Source of the DNA: JBBQVO01 sp038211505
GTDB lineage: Bacteria; Chloroflexota; Dehalococcoidia; DSTF01; JACRBR01
Assembly (NCBI GenBank): GCA_038211505.1
Contig: JBBQVO010000021.1
Span: 1-28,259, forward strand
Length of the DNA: 28,259 bases
Direction: 5' to 3'
A model generated the notes under the pieces. It worked only from the letters and a program-made list of their open reading frames with translations, had not been told where the DNA came from and did not search any database. Shown piece by piece: positions 1-8,067 of this stretch. Numbering within the stretch: the first letter of the stretch is position 1; the number at the start of each line of letters is the position of its first letter. A program made the position numbers and the translations under genes.

Positions 1-164
1 GCGGCACGCGGATGGAGATTATCGTCTCCTTCATGGCCGTGCTCGAGCTGATCAAGTCGCGCGTCCTCGATGCCCATCAAGACACTGCCTTCGCCGACAT
101 CGTCCTCGTCCCCTCCGAAGAGCCGGCCCTCGAAGTCGCCGTCACGGAGCTCGAGGGCGAGTAG
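1..164 (+). CDS. scpA: Segregation and condensation protein A, C-terminal end (partial)
   Basis: Only the last 53 codons are present, read in the frame that ends at TAG 162-164; the gene runs off the left edge. The visible peptide (MEIIVSFMAVLELIKSR, then FADIVL) matches the C-terminal winged-helix part of ScpA, where a V-x-F-x-A-x-L-E-L-x-K helix is followed by a Q-x-x-x-F-x-D-I strand. ScpA is the kleisin subunit that bridges SMC heads with ScpB in the bacterial condensin complex, a cytoplasmic chromosome-organising role. scpB does not follow here; an unrelated oxidoreductase does. The acidic tail (EEPALEVAVTELEGE) is a low-complexity end. The assignment rests on a short segment but the pattern is characteristic. 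Confidence 0.72.
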   Translation, partial: GTRMEIIVSFMAVLELIKSRVLDAHQDTAFADIVLVPSEEPALEVAVTELEGE

Positions 165-226
165 CTGCCAGCTGATCCTTCATCGCCTTGAACATCGCGC
201 CGCCCTGGCTTCGAATCGTCGAACGA

Positions 227-299
227 TCCCCTCGCCCTCCAGCGGAGAGGCGGTGGCCGTCGAAGATTCGCCGCAGGGAAAAGGCCGTGGGTGAGGGCT
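227..299. repeat. Degenerate copy of a CCCTCNCCC...GAGAGG-type dispersed repeat
   Basis: The gap 165-393 has no convincing gene. Read on the minus strand, 299-227 contains CCCTCACCC, then a TTTTCCCTGCGG block, then CCTCTCC-GCTGGAGGGCGAGGGG. This resembles the imperfectly palindromic CCCTCACCC...CTCTCCC-GCTGGGAGAGGG elements commonly scattered between genes in GC-rich bacteria. Assignment is by resemblance only; copy number in the genome cannot be judged from one window. Confidence 0.35.
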
Positions 300-306
300 C
301 CTCGCA

Positions 307-334
307 CGCCATGTGGCATATGGCGTGATATGAT
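307..334 (+). promoter_or_regulatory. Candidate extended -10 promoter with a small inverted repeat, upstream of the SDR gene
   Basis: TGATATGAT at 326-334 is a good extended -10 (TG-n-TATGAT), placing a start site near 341, about 50 bases before the SDR ATG at 394. No -35 is evident, as is usual for extended -10 promoters. Just upstream is a perfect 6-bp inverted repeat, CGCCAT (307-312) and ATGGCG (320-325), which could be an operator overlapping the promoter. Promoter is inferred from the motif; operator function is speculative. Confidence 0.4.
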
Positions 335-393
335 CGCCGCCTACCCAACACTCGTCGCGACGCAGCACCCGCACAAACTAGCCGGAGGTCACC

Positions 394-1242
394 ATGAAGA
401 ATCTGCGCGGCAAGAACGCTATTGTCACCGGGGCATCGCGCGGCATCGGCCCATACATCGCCCGCACGCTGGCGGCGCAGGGCGTGAATGTTGCCTTGGC
501 TGCGCGCGACGCCGCGAAGCTCGAGCAGACGCGCTCGGCGTGTGAGCAGATGGGCGTGCGCGCGATCGTCATCGCCACCGACGTGACATCTATGAGCGAT
601 CTCGAGCGGCTCGTGCATACGACATCGGCGGAGCTCGGCGCGATTCACATTCTCGTCAACAACGCCGGCATCGAAGTGACGGACAGCGTCGATGGCACGA
701 CGTTCGCGCAGGTCGACGACATCATCCGCACCAATCTCAACGCGCCGATCTGGCTGACGAAGCTCGTGCTGCCGGGGATGCTGGAGCGCCGGCTCGGCGC
801 GATCGTCAACGTCTCGTCGATGGCGGGGAAGTCGACCACGCCGTACAACGCGATCTACTCGGCGACGAAGCACGGGCTGAACGGATTCACGTCGTCGCTG
901 GCCATCGAGCTCGAAGATACGGGCGTGAACGCCGGCGTCGTCTGTCCCGGCTTCGTCGGCGACGCGGGCATGTGGGCCGACACGGGCCAGAAAGCGCCGT
1001 CGATGATGCGCGAGGTCTCGCCGCAGAAGGTCGCGGACGCCGTGATGAAAGTCATCGACGGCGCCACCGAGGCGCTGGTAACGCCCGGGCCGATTCGTCC
1101 GTTGCTCGCTCTCTCCGCGCTCTTTCCGCGCGTCGAAGCATTCGCGATCAAGCGCATGGGCATCGTTGAGGTGTTCCGTTCGCGGATCCCGGCCGCAAGC
1201 GAACGGCGTCCCGACCCGCAGGAGGTCGCGCATCGAGACTGA
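394..1242 (+). CDS. Short-chain dehydrogenase/reductase (SDR) family oxidoreductase
   Basis: A 282-residue classical SDR. The N-terminal Rossmann motif TGASRGIG is at residues 12-19, the structural NNAG at 89-92, and the catalytic triad is Ser142 with Tyr155 and Lys159 (YSATK). It should catalyse NAD(P)H-dependent reduction or oxidation of a hydroxyl/ketone in the cytoplasm; the substrate cannot be read from the sequence. Similar SDRs act on lipids, sugars or polyketides. The ATG at 394 is preceded by GGAGG at 384-388 with 5-base spacing, a strong start. It stands alone behind its own candidate promoter, between scpA and the glycosyltransferase block, so its link to polysaccharide synthesis is only positional. 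The C-terminal 50 residues (FPRVEAFAIKRMG...) extend beyond the minimal SDR core. Confidence 0.88.
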   Translation: MKNLRGKNAIVTGASRGIGPYIARTLAAQGVNVALAARDAAKLEQTRSACEQMGVRAIVIATDVTSMSDLERLVHTTSAELGAIHILVNNAGIEVTDSVDGTTFAQVDDIIRTNLNAPIWLTKLVLPGMLERRLGAIVNVSSMAGKSTTPYNAIYSATKHGLNGFTSSLAIELEDTGVNAGVVCPGFVGDAGMWADTGQKAPSMMREVSPQKVADAVMKVIDGATEALVTPGPIRPLLALSALFPRVEAFAIKRMGIVEVFRSRIPAASERRPDPQEVAHRD

Positions 1243-1300
1243 TCGCGGATCGATCGACGCGATGCCGCAACGCCGTCGCGTCCGCTGATGCTCCGCTACC

Positions 1301-3796
1301 ATGAGCCGGATCGCGCGGGCCGCCATCGGAGGCGGAGGCGCCTGCGGCGGGCATGGTGCGCACCCGATGGCTGACGCCTTTCGCCAGATATCGCAGCGAT
1401 TGCGCGATGATCGGCGCGCGCGGATCGCCGTCGCCATCGCGATCGCCGTCAACCTCCTCTTGCTCTCGGCGTATGTCTGGAGCCGCGGCGGCCAGACGAC
1501 GCACGTGCGCGTCGAAGCGCGCGGCGACCAGTTCACGATCTTCGTCGATGGACGCCAGCAGGCGCAGGCGCAACTCGTGGCCGCGCCGCAAAGCGGCGGC
1601 TTCGCCCTTACGCTCGACGATACGCACGATGTGCCGAGCCTGCCGTCGCCGCGCGGCATCGACTCCGTAACGGTCCGCGCTCTCGACACCGGCGAGCTCC
1701 TGTTCCACGACGGCTTCTTCTCGTCGCCCGACGATGCGACATGGACGAAGCGCGACGGCGCGTTTACCGATGATGGCGGCGTGCTTGGCGTGCGCGGCGC
1801 CGGTCAGCTGACGCTCTCCGGCCGCGACTGGCGCGACTTCAGCGTCGATGTCGTCTACCGCAACGTCAGCTCCGGATCGGTGATCATGCGCGCGCAACCG
1901 GATGGCACGGGCGCGGTGGCGACGGTGCGGCCCTTCCGCTGGAACCGCGATACGAGCGAGACGATCTCGCTCGCCACGAACAGTCGGGCCGTCACGACGA
2001 GCGGCGCCGTCGTCGAGGCCAAGCGCGCCGAGACGATGCGCGCGCTCGTCGCGATGACGTTGCGGCCGTATCCCTGGCTGTTGCTGGCGCTAGCGCTCGC
2101 CGCGCTCGCCGTCTGGCTGTTGCAGTTGGCGCCGCTGCCGCGCTTCGATTCGCTCGTCGAGTCGGCGCGCACGATCCCGCTCTGGATGTCTGCCGGCATC
2201 GTCATCGAATTCGCGTTCGCGATCGCCGTCTACATCAGCTACTCGCTCCTGTCGCATCAACCGCACGTGCCCGACGGCATCGCCTACGTCTTCCAGGCGA
2301 AGGTGCTCGCGTCGGGGCATCTCTCGGCGTCACCACCGCCAGTGCCAGCGGCGTTCGAGTTCATCTCGCCGCCGTTCGTGCAGATCTTCGGGTCGCACTG
2401 GGCCGCCGTGTACCCGTTTGGGCATCCATTGCTGCTGGCGATCGGCGCGCGCGCAGGCGTCGTCTGGCTGATCCCGCCGCTCGTCGGCGCCGCCTGCGTG
2501 GCGATGATCCTGCTGCTTGGCCGCAAGCTCTTCGATGCGCGCACGGGTGCCGTGGCGATGATCCTGCTCGCAACATCGCCGTTCTTCCTGATGCAGGCGG
2601 GCAGCTTCATGTCGCACAACACCGCGGCGTTCTACCTGCTCGCGTCTATGCTGGCGCTCGCATACATCGATCGGCGGCCGGCGCTCTACGGCGTAATCGC
2701 CGGCGTCGCGTTCGGGTTGCTGTTGAACACGCGGCCGCTGACGGCGCTGGCGCTCGTCGTGCCGTTCGGGGCGTGGCTGCTCAGCATGCTGATCGCCCGC
2801 ACGCATCGTCGCACCGGCGCGATCGAGATCGCGGCATTTGTCGCCGTTGGCCTGCTGATGATCGGCGCGTACCTGCTGTACAACTACGGCACCACCGGCC
2901 ACGTCTTCAGCAGCGGCTATCAGTCGAGCGGCGATCCGACGCAGCAGGTCGGCTTTTCCGGCGCGCATAGCGTCGCCGCGGGCATGCAGAACGAGCAGAT
3001 CCAGATGGCGTTCTTGCTGCTCGTGCTGAACGGCTGGCCAACGTACGTCGGACTGGCGCTCGTGCTGCTGCCGTTCCTGCTCGGCACGCGTGATCCGCGC
3101 GACTGGTTCTTGCTTGCGAGCGCGATCTTCGTCGTCGGCGCCTGGACGTTGTTCGAGGGCAACGGCGTCATGTACGGCCCGCGCTACTGGTACGAGGCAG
3201 TGCCATTCCTGATGTTGCTCTCCGCGCGCGGCGCAGAGCGCGCGGCCGCGGCGATCGCCGGCGTCGTGACATACGTGCGCGCGCAGCGGTTTGCGGAGGA
3301 CGGCGCGACGGCGGCGACGGCGCAGGTCGTCGTGTACACGATCGTCGCCGCGCTCGTCGGCAGCAGCATCTACGGCTGGCTGCTCGGCCAGCATCCGACC
3401 TGGCGCGCCGACTTCGTGCCCGAACAGGCGAGCGCAATGCGCGGCTATCTCGGCGTCGACGATCGCATCCCGCGCCTCGTCGAGCAGCAACATCTGCACA
3501 ACGCGCTCGTGCTCGTCGAAGACTGTCCGGAGTTCCAGTGCTACGGCAGCGTCTTCTGGCGCAACAGCCCGGCGCTCGATGGCGACATCGTTTACGCGAA
3601 GGACATCGTGTTGCAGCGCGACGCGATCACGGCCGCGTTCCCGGGCCGCGCGGTCTACGTCGCCCGCTACCACACGCCCTCGCTCGAGCCGATCCGCCCC
3701 CTCTTCAAGCCGAATCGACCGGGCCAGAGCTCACCAACACCCACCCCCGAAGCCACGCCCACACCCGCGCTGGGCGGGGCGACGCCTACGCCGTAG
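1301..3796 (+). CDS. Membrane glycosyltransferase, GT39/PMT-like, with extracytoplasmic beta-sandwich-like domain and Pro/Thr tail
   Basis: An 831-residue polytopic protein. Residues about 41-60 form a first membrane helix; about 65-245 is a soluble, probably extracytoplasmic domain with FHDGFFSS, GVLGVRGAGQLTLSGRDWRDF and SVDVVYRNVSSGSVIMRAQ, the style of a LamG/DUF1080-like jelly roll. From about 255 on there are many hydrophobic helices of the GT39 (ArnT/PMT) type, including PDGIAYVFQAKVLASG (324-339), whose Asp sits where GT-C enzymes keep the catalytic acidic residue after the first GT helix. Such enzymes move sugars from polyprenyl phosphate to acceptors outside the membrane. The C terminus is a TPTP-rich tail. 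The ATG at 1301 lacks a clear ribosome site; ATG 1367 (MADAFRQ) gives 809 residues and is equally plausible. Acceptor unknown. Confidence 0.75.
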   Translation: MSRIARAAIGGGGACGGHGAHPMADAFRQISQRLRDDRRARIAVAIAIAVNLLLLSAYVWSRGGQTTHVRVEARGDQFTIFVDGRQQAQAQLVAAPQSGGFALTLDDTHDVPSLPSPRGIDSVTVRALDTGELLFHDGFFSSPDDATWTKRDGAFTDDGGVLGVRGAGQLTLSGRDWRDFSVDVVYRNVSSGSVIMRAQPDGTGAVATVRPFRWNRDTSETISLATNSRAVTTSGAVVEAKRAETMRALVAMTLRPYPWLLLALALAALAVWLLQLAPLPRFDSLVESARTIPLWMSAGIVIEFAFAIAVYISYSLLSHQPHVPDGIAYVFQAKVLASGHLSASPPPVPAAFEFISPPFVQIFGSHWAAVYPFGHPLLLAIGARAGVVWLIPPLVGAACVAMILLLGRKLFDARTGAVAMILLATSPFFLMQAGSFMSHNTAAFYLLASMLALAYIDRRPALYGVIAGVAFGLLLNTRPLTALALVVPFGAWLLSMLIARTHRRTGAIEIAAFVAVGLLMIGAYLLYNYGTTGHVFSSGYQSSGDPTQQVGFSGAHSVAAGMQNEQIQMAFLLLVLNGWPTYVGLALVLLPFLLGTRDPRDWFLLASAIFVVGAWTLFEGNGVMYGPRYWYEAVPFLMLLSARGAERAAAAIAGVVTYVRAQRFAEDGATAATAQVVVYTIVAALVGSSIYGWLLGQHPTWRADFVPEQASAMRGYLGVDDRIPRLVEQQHLHNALVLVEDCPEFQCYGSVFWRNSPALDGDIVYAKDIVLQRDAITAAFPGRAVYVARYHTPSLEPIRPLFKPNRPGQSSPTPTPEATPTPALGGATPTP

Positions 3797-3901
3797 ATTC
3801 GAGGCGGACCACGGAGTCGGGAGCGGGGCGCATCGACGCCTGCACCCCGCGTTCGCGCCTGCCGACAACCATCTGAGGGGCGGCGCGCGGTCGCGTTATC
3901 G

Positions 3902-3907
3902 TATACT
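3902..3907 (+). promoter_or_regulatory. Candidate -10 element (TATACT) before the GT2 gene
   Basis: GTATACTG occurs 30 bases before the GT2 ATG. It leaves room for a start site near 3914, then the GGAG ribosome site at 3928-3931. The same GTATACTG octamer lies in the same relation to the methyltransferase start at 25067. No convincing -35 is seen, so this is a weak call. Confidence 0.3.
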
Positions 3908-3936
3908 GACGCCCGAACCCGCCCCCTGGAGCAGTC

Positions 3937-5148
3937 ATGGCCCTCTCCCAGCGCACCGTTCACGGTGACCGCCGTCCCGACTCCACCGTCTCCGACGCCG
4001 AAGCCGTTCGTGCGCCGCTCGATGTCTCGATCATCATGCCCTGCCTCAACGAAGCCGAGTCCGTCGGCGCGTCCGTCGAGAAGGGGATGCGCTGGCTGCG
4101 CGAGCACAACGTCGCCGGCGAAGTGATCGTCGTCGACAACGGCTCCAGCGATGACTCGGCAGCGCTGGCCGAAGCCGCCGGCGCGCGCGTCGTCAGCGAG
4201 ACGCGGCGCGGCTACGGCGCGGCGCTGCTGCGCGGCATCGACGAGGCGCGCGGCGACGTGCTGGTGATGGGCGACTGCGACGAGACCTACGACTTCAGCG
4301 AGCTGGAGCCGCTGATCGCGCCGCTGCGCGACGGCGCCGACATCTCGATCGGCAACCGCTATGCCGGCGGCATCGAGCCGGGCGCCATGACGTTCAGTCA
4401 CCGCTACATCGGCACCCCCGTGCTGTCGTTTCTGGTCAAAGTGTCATCCGGCGTCACGCACGGCGACAGCCAGTGCGGTCTGCGGGCGTTTACGCGCGAC
4501 GCCATCGAGCGGCTCGATCTGCGCTGCGACGGCATGGAGTTCGCGTCGGAGATGCTGCTCAAGGCCGGCCGCCAGAAGATGAACATCGCCGAGGTGCCGA
4601 TCCGCTACTACCCGCGCATCGGCGACACGAAGCTCAATACATTTCGTGACGGCTGGCGTCACCTGCGCTTCCTGCTGCTGGCGACGCCGCACTTCCTGTA
4701 CACGCTGCCCGGCGCGCTGCTGACACTGCTCGGCGCGCTGATCACCGCTTCGACGCTGATCGCGCCCGACGGCTTCGATGCGGGCCCGATCTTCTGGCAC
4801 CCGATTTTTGCCGGCACGATCTTCCTGCTCGTCGGCACGAATGCGTTCCTGTTCGGCGTCGTCTCACGGCTGCATACGGAGAGTCTCGGCCTGACGCCGC
4901 ACGACGGGCTGGCCGATTTCTACCGCCGCCACTTCAGCTTCGAGCGGATGTTGATGCTCGGCGGCCTGCTCTTCTTCGCCGGCGGCGCGATCGAGGTCGT
5001 GCTGTTGTTCGATCGCCCAAATGGCGGCCGCTTCTCCGCCGACGCCATCAGCTACGCCAACCTGGCGCAAACCCTGATCATCGTCGGCACATCCCTCGGC
5101 TTCAGCGGCGCCCTCTCGAGCCTGATCGACGTCGACCGCCGCGGCTAG
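3937..5148 (+). CDS. GT2 glycosyltransferase, polyprenol-phosphate sugar synthase type (DPM1/DpgS-like)
   Basis: A 403-residue protein. An N-terminal GT-A domain opens with VSIIMPCLNEAESV and VIVVDNGSSDD (about 63-73), followed by GDCDETYDF (112-120) in the position of the metal-binding D-x-D, and a GDSQCGLRAF segment typical of dolichyl-phosphate mannose/glucose synthase-like GT2. After about residue 240 come four membrane helices. Enzymes of this kind load a nucleotide-activated sugar onto polyprenyl phosphate at the inner membrane, providing donors for GT39/GT87-type transferases such as its neighbours; that pairing is inferred from context. ATG 3937 follows GGAG at 3928-3931. The gene converges on the minus-strand gene ending at 5257. 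Confidence 0.85.
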   Translation: MALSQRTVHGDRRPDSTVSDAEAVRAPLDVSIIMPCLNEAESVGASVEKGMRWLREHNVAGEVIVVDNGSSDDSAALAEAAGARVVSETRRGYGAALLRGIDEARGDVLVMGDCDETYDFSELEPLIAPLRDGADISIGNRYAGGIEPGAMTFSHRYIGTPVLSFLVKVSSGVTHGDSQCGLRAFTRDAIERLDLRCDGMEFASEMLLKAGRQKMNIAEVPIRYYPRIGDTKLNTFRDGWRHLRFLLLATPHFLYTLPGALLTLLGALITASTLIAPDGFDAGPIFWHPIFAGTIFLLVGTNAFLFGVVSRLHTESLGLTPHDGLADFYRRHFSFERMLMLGGLLFFAGGAIEVVLLFDRPNGGRFSADAISYANLAQTLIIVGTSLGFSGALSSLIDVDRRG

Positions 5149-5173
5149 CCGTCGCTGGGGACGATCCACCAAG

Positions 5174-5200
5174 GGCACGAAGAGCACGAAGGGCACGAAG
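5174..5200. repeat. Three tandem 9-bp units (RGCACGAAG)
   Basis: GGCACGAAG, AGCACGAAG and GGCACGAAG follow one another without gaps in the non-coding space between two convergent genes. CACGAAGG-type tandem repeats of this form are commonly found between genes in many bacterial genomes. No function is apparent. Confidence 0.75.
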
Positions 5201-5231
5201 ACATTTGTTGATTGCCCGGAGATTCACGTCC

Positions 5232-5257
5232 GCTCGCGCGCTGCGCATGGCGCGAGC
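5232..5257. terminator. Hairpin in the convergent intergenic region (possible terminator)
   Basis: GCTCGCGC (5232-5239) pairs perfectly with GCGCGAGC (5250-5257) across a 10-base loop. It sits after the plus-strand GT2 stop and touches the minus-strand stop codon at 5257-5259. There is no T tract on either strand, so intrinsic termination is uncertain. Confidence 0.4.
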
Positions 5258-7039
5258 TAAGGCGCCCCTGACGCCGATTTCGGCGTCAGCCGGTACAGCA
5301 CGATGAACGAGCTGGCGCACTCTGCCTCGTCGCGAGGCGCGGGATGATTCGGCCCGCAGAAGACTGCGACGCTCTTCAATGCAAAGTCCTGCTTCAGATG
5401 CGCCAGCATCCGATCCGGTGAGTTGAAGTAGTCGGCCGCAACATGATCATAGGCGTAGTAGCGGATGTTGCGCGCGGCGATGTACGACGGCGTCATCTCC
5501 TCGATCGGCAGTTGCCCCCAGCCGATCGAGTGCAGCCGCGCGTCGTCCTGCGGACGCTGATCCAGCAAGTACAGCGGCGTCGCCGGCCAGCCAAGGTAGA
5601 GCATGTCGCCGTTATCAAGCGTGCGGTTCGCCGCCAGATACTCGCCGAGCTGCCGTTCGGCGGCGTACGTCTTGCGTAGCCCCGGATTCGCCGCCGTGAT
5701 ATAGCTGACCGCGACGAACGCCAGAATCGGCGCCGCGAGCGCGAGCGCGTAGAGGCCGCGGCGATCGTCATCGAGCCGCGCGATCAGCGCGCGCGGCCGC
5801 GATCACGATGAAACAGGCGAAGATCACGAACACCGGCGTCACGTACGACGGATATCGGCTGCGGTGCGACGCGGCAGTGTACTGGATCGCGAAGGCCAGC
5901 GTGACCAACAGCATCCAGGCCATCAGCGGCACGATTTCGAAGCGTCGCTTCACGACGACGAGGGCCAGCGCGAGCGTCCAGCCGCCGATCGCCAGCCAGT
6001 ACACCGGACGGCCCGCCTGCCTCCGGATCGCATCGAAGTAGACGCTCCAGGCGCCATCGCGGAAGCCGTTCTCGGCGAGATCGCGCGTGTGATTCCAGTA
6101 CGTCTCCACGGCGGCAGGAACAAAGCGATTCCGCCCGGGCGATTGCACGAGGACAGGCGGCAGCGTGATGCCGCCCGCCGGCGCGGGCGCGGCCGCAACA
6201 GGCGGCGTGCCGGCCGTCGCGGCGGCATCGGCCGCGTAGCTGTACTGATCGCGTGAGAACGACGCGTTGAGCGCGACGGAGATAGCGATGAACAGCAGTG
6301 GCATAATCATCGCCGCGAGCGCATAACGATTGAACAAGCGCGCGGGGCGGGCGCGCGAGAGCGCGACATGCGAGATCAGGAACACCGGCAGAAACAGATA
6401 CCCGGTGTTGTGGGAGAAGACCGAGAATCCCATGAACAGCCCGGCGAGCAGATAGAGCTTCGGTCGCAGTTGCGCTTCGTACATGAAGAAGAGCGCGATG
6501 ATGAAGAAGCTCAGCACGAAGCCGACCTTGTCCGGTTCCGTGGAGTCGAAGGAGAAGCGCGGGATCAGCGACACGAGACAGACGCTGATCAGCGCGATCT
6601 GCGTATCGAAGGCGCGACGCAGCAACGCGAAGAGTGCGAACATCGCGGCGATCGTAAGGATGGGCGTGACGATGAACGGCGCCGTGTGTAGCGGCACTCC
6701 GAGCTTCGACACGGTGGCAAAGATCAACGCGATGCCCGGCGGATCGATGAAGACGTTGGCAGCGGGCCCAAGCTGCAACGGCGGCCGAAACTCGCCGCGG
6801 CTGATGAACATCGCTCGCGTCAACATCAGATCAGCGTCGCCGGAGCCAAATGTCGCGTGATACGCCCAGACGGCGTATCTCAGCCGGCTGACCAGCGCCA
6901 CGACGAAGATGAGCGCGAACGGCGCGATCGCCCAGGCGCGACGGACGAGCGGCGATGCGTCGGCATCGCTCTCGAACGAGCGGTCGAGGATGCGCTGAAA
7001 CGCGGATCGCGGCGCGGAGTCGACGACGCCGGCGGACAT
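5257..7039 (-). pseudogene. GT39-like membrane glycosyltransferase, interrupted by a frameshift
   Basis: The N-terminal piece (7039 to 5768, 423 codons) is a polytopic membrane protein with FGSGDADLMLTRAMFISRG, an acidic pair after the first helix as in GT39/ArnT-like transferases. Its frame ends right after the helix VFVIFACFIVIAAAR. The next frame continues the same protein as ALIARLDDDRRGLYALALAA, then YAAERQLGEYL and DNGDMLYLGWPATPLYLL, to TAG at 5257-5259. The shift falls in a GC-dinucleotide run at 5787-5795; two missing bases or one extra base would account for it. Repaired, the product is about 590 residues, a normal GT39 length. ATG 7039 has GGGAG just upstream. It may be a genuine pseudogene or a sequencing error. 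It would transfer a polyprenol-linked sugar outside the membrane. Confidence 0.78.
5268..5289. terminator. Perfect 9-bp hairpin at the 3' end of the minus-strand gene
   Basis: CTGACGCCG (5268-5276), loop ATTT, CGGCGTCAG (5281-5289). It lies inside the last codons of the minus-strand gene and 120 bases beyond the plus-strand GT2 stop, so it could serve as a terminator for rightward transcription. No U tract follows on either strand. Confidence 0.45.
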
Positions 7040-7104
7040 GGCTCTCCCGATGGGTTCTCACCAAACATGGATCGTGTACGTCATAAAACGTGTGGCGGGA
7101 GTCG

Positions 7105-7133
7105 ATCACATCATAAGCAATCGAAGATGTCAA
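7105..7133 (-). promoter_or_regulatory. Candidate sigma-70-like promoter for the 7039 minus-strand gene
   Basis: On the minus strand a perfect TTGACA (7133-7128) is followed after 17 bases by TGTGAT (7110-7105), giving a predicted start near 7098 and a leader of about 60 bases before ATG 7039. A TATGAT at 7115-7110 overlaps but is too close to the -35. The region 7040-7215 is the divergent gap between this gene and the FkbM gene and holds no coding sequence. Confidence 0.45.
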
Positions 7134-7215
7134 GCAGCGCCGCTCATGCCCCGGCCGTCAAGGCGAAGCGCGGCGAGGTCAACGACGGCGGCACGAACGG
7201 CGTCGCCGGGGCGTT

Positions 7216-8067
7216 ATGGTTGTCGGAGCGAAGCCGGAGAAGCTACAGTTGACGCCACCGACCCGCCCGGTGGCAGCGGACGCAACAATCATGAGAATGA
7301 CCCTGCGCGGCCTTGTCGCCGGTTCGCCGCTGGAACCCGCCGTGCGCGCCGTCCGCCGCCGCGTCGCCGGCGAGGACGCCAACGACCGATACGACCGCCA
7401 GACCGTCGAGATCATGCGCCGGACGCTGCGGCGCGACTCCAACTGCATCGATATCGGCTGCTATCGCGGCAGCATGCTCCGGGAGATGCTGCGCCTTGCG
7501 CCGGACGGCCGCCCCCACGCCTTCGAGCCGTTGCCCGCGCCGTTCGCGGGCCTTCAGCGGCGCTTTCCCGGCGTGATCCTGCACAACGTCGCCCTGAGCG
7601 ATCACGCTGGCGAGGCCACGTTCGCTCACGTCGCCAGCCGCCCGGCCTACAGCGGCCTGCTGCGCCGCGAGTACGACGGCGACGAACGCGTCGAGCAGAT
7701 CACCGTGAAGGTCGAGCGCCTCGATGACGTGATCGGCGACGGCGAGCGGATCGATCTGATCAAGATCGACGTCGAAGGCGCGGAGTGCGACGTGATGGCG
7801 GGCGCCGCGGCCACGATCGCCCGCTGCCGGCCGGTGATCATCTTCGAGCATGGCGCGGTGGCGTCGAAGGCGTACGGCAAGACATCGGACGACATCTATG
7901 ACGTCCTGCACGATCGCTGCGGTCTTGACGTCTCGCTGATGCACGACTGGCTCGCCGCCGCGCCAGCGATGACGCGCCGCCAGTTCAACGATCAGCACTT
8001 CACGGGCGAGCACTACTACTTCGTCGCTCATCCGCCGCGAGACGCAGCCGCGAAGGGCGCCGACTGA
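7216..8067 (+). CDS. FkbM family SAM-dependent methyltransferase
   Basis: A 283-residue cytoplasmic enzyme. CIDIGCYRGSMLREML (about 77-92) is the SAM-binding glycine motif, HAFEPLP (91-97) the FkbM hallmark acidic residue, and LIKIDVEGAECDVM the family signature, followed by PVIIFEHG. FkbM enzymes typically O-methylate sugars or polyketide hydroxyls. In this setting a glycan sugar is the likely target, by inference. The start is uncertain: ATG 7216 gives an N-terminal extension of 25 residues without family features, and ATG 7291 or 7297 (MTLRGLVAG) fits the usual beginning about as well; none has a strong ribosome site. It opens a four-gene overlapping run; its TGA overlaps the ATG of the next gene by one base (TGATG at 8065-8069). 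Confidence 0.85.
   Translation: MVVGAKPEKLQLTPPTRPVAADATIMRMTLRGLVAGSPLEPAVRAVRRRVAGEDANDRYDRQTVEIMRRTLRRDSNCIDIGCYRGSMLREMLRLAPDGRPHAFEPLPAPFAGLQRRFPGVILHNVALSDHAGEATFAHVASRPAYSGLLRREYDGDERVEQITVKVERLDDVIGDGERIDLIKIDVEGAECDVMAGAAATIARCRPVIIFEHGAVASKAYGKTSDDIYDVLHDRCGLDVSLMHDWLAAAPAMTRRQFNDQHFTGEHYYFVAHPPRDAAAKGAD

Noticed and set aside
142..1689. Long minus-strand open frame (515 codons)
   Set aside because: Arg/His/Asp-rich translation without domains, antisense to the SDR gene and the start of the next gene; a GC-rich shadow.
2330..3673. Long minus-strand open frame (447 codons) opposite the GT39-like gene
   Set aside because: Low-complexity Arg/Glu/Gln-rich product, while the plus-strand frame has clear membrane helices.
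3823..3850. GCGGGG...CCCCGC inverted repeat after the large GT39-like gene
   Set aside because: Only 6 bp with a 16-base loop and no U tract; expected by chance in DNA this rich in GC.
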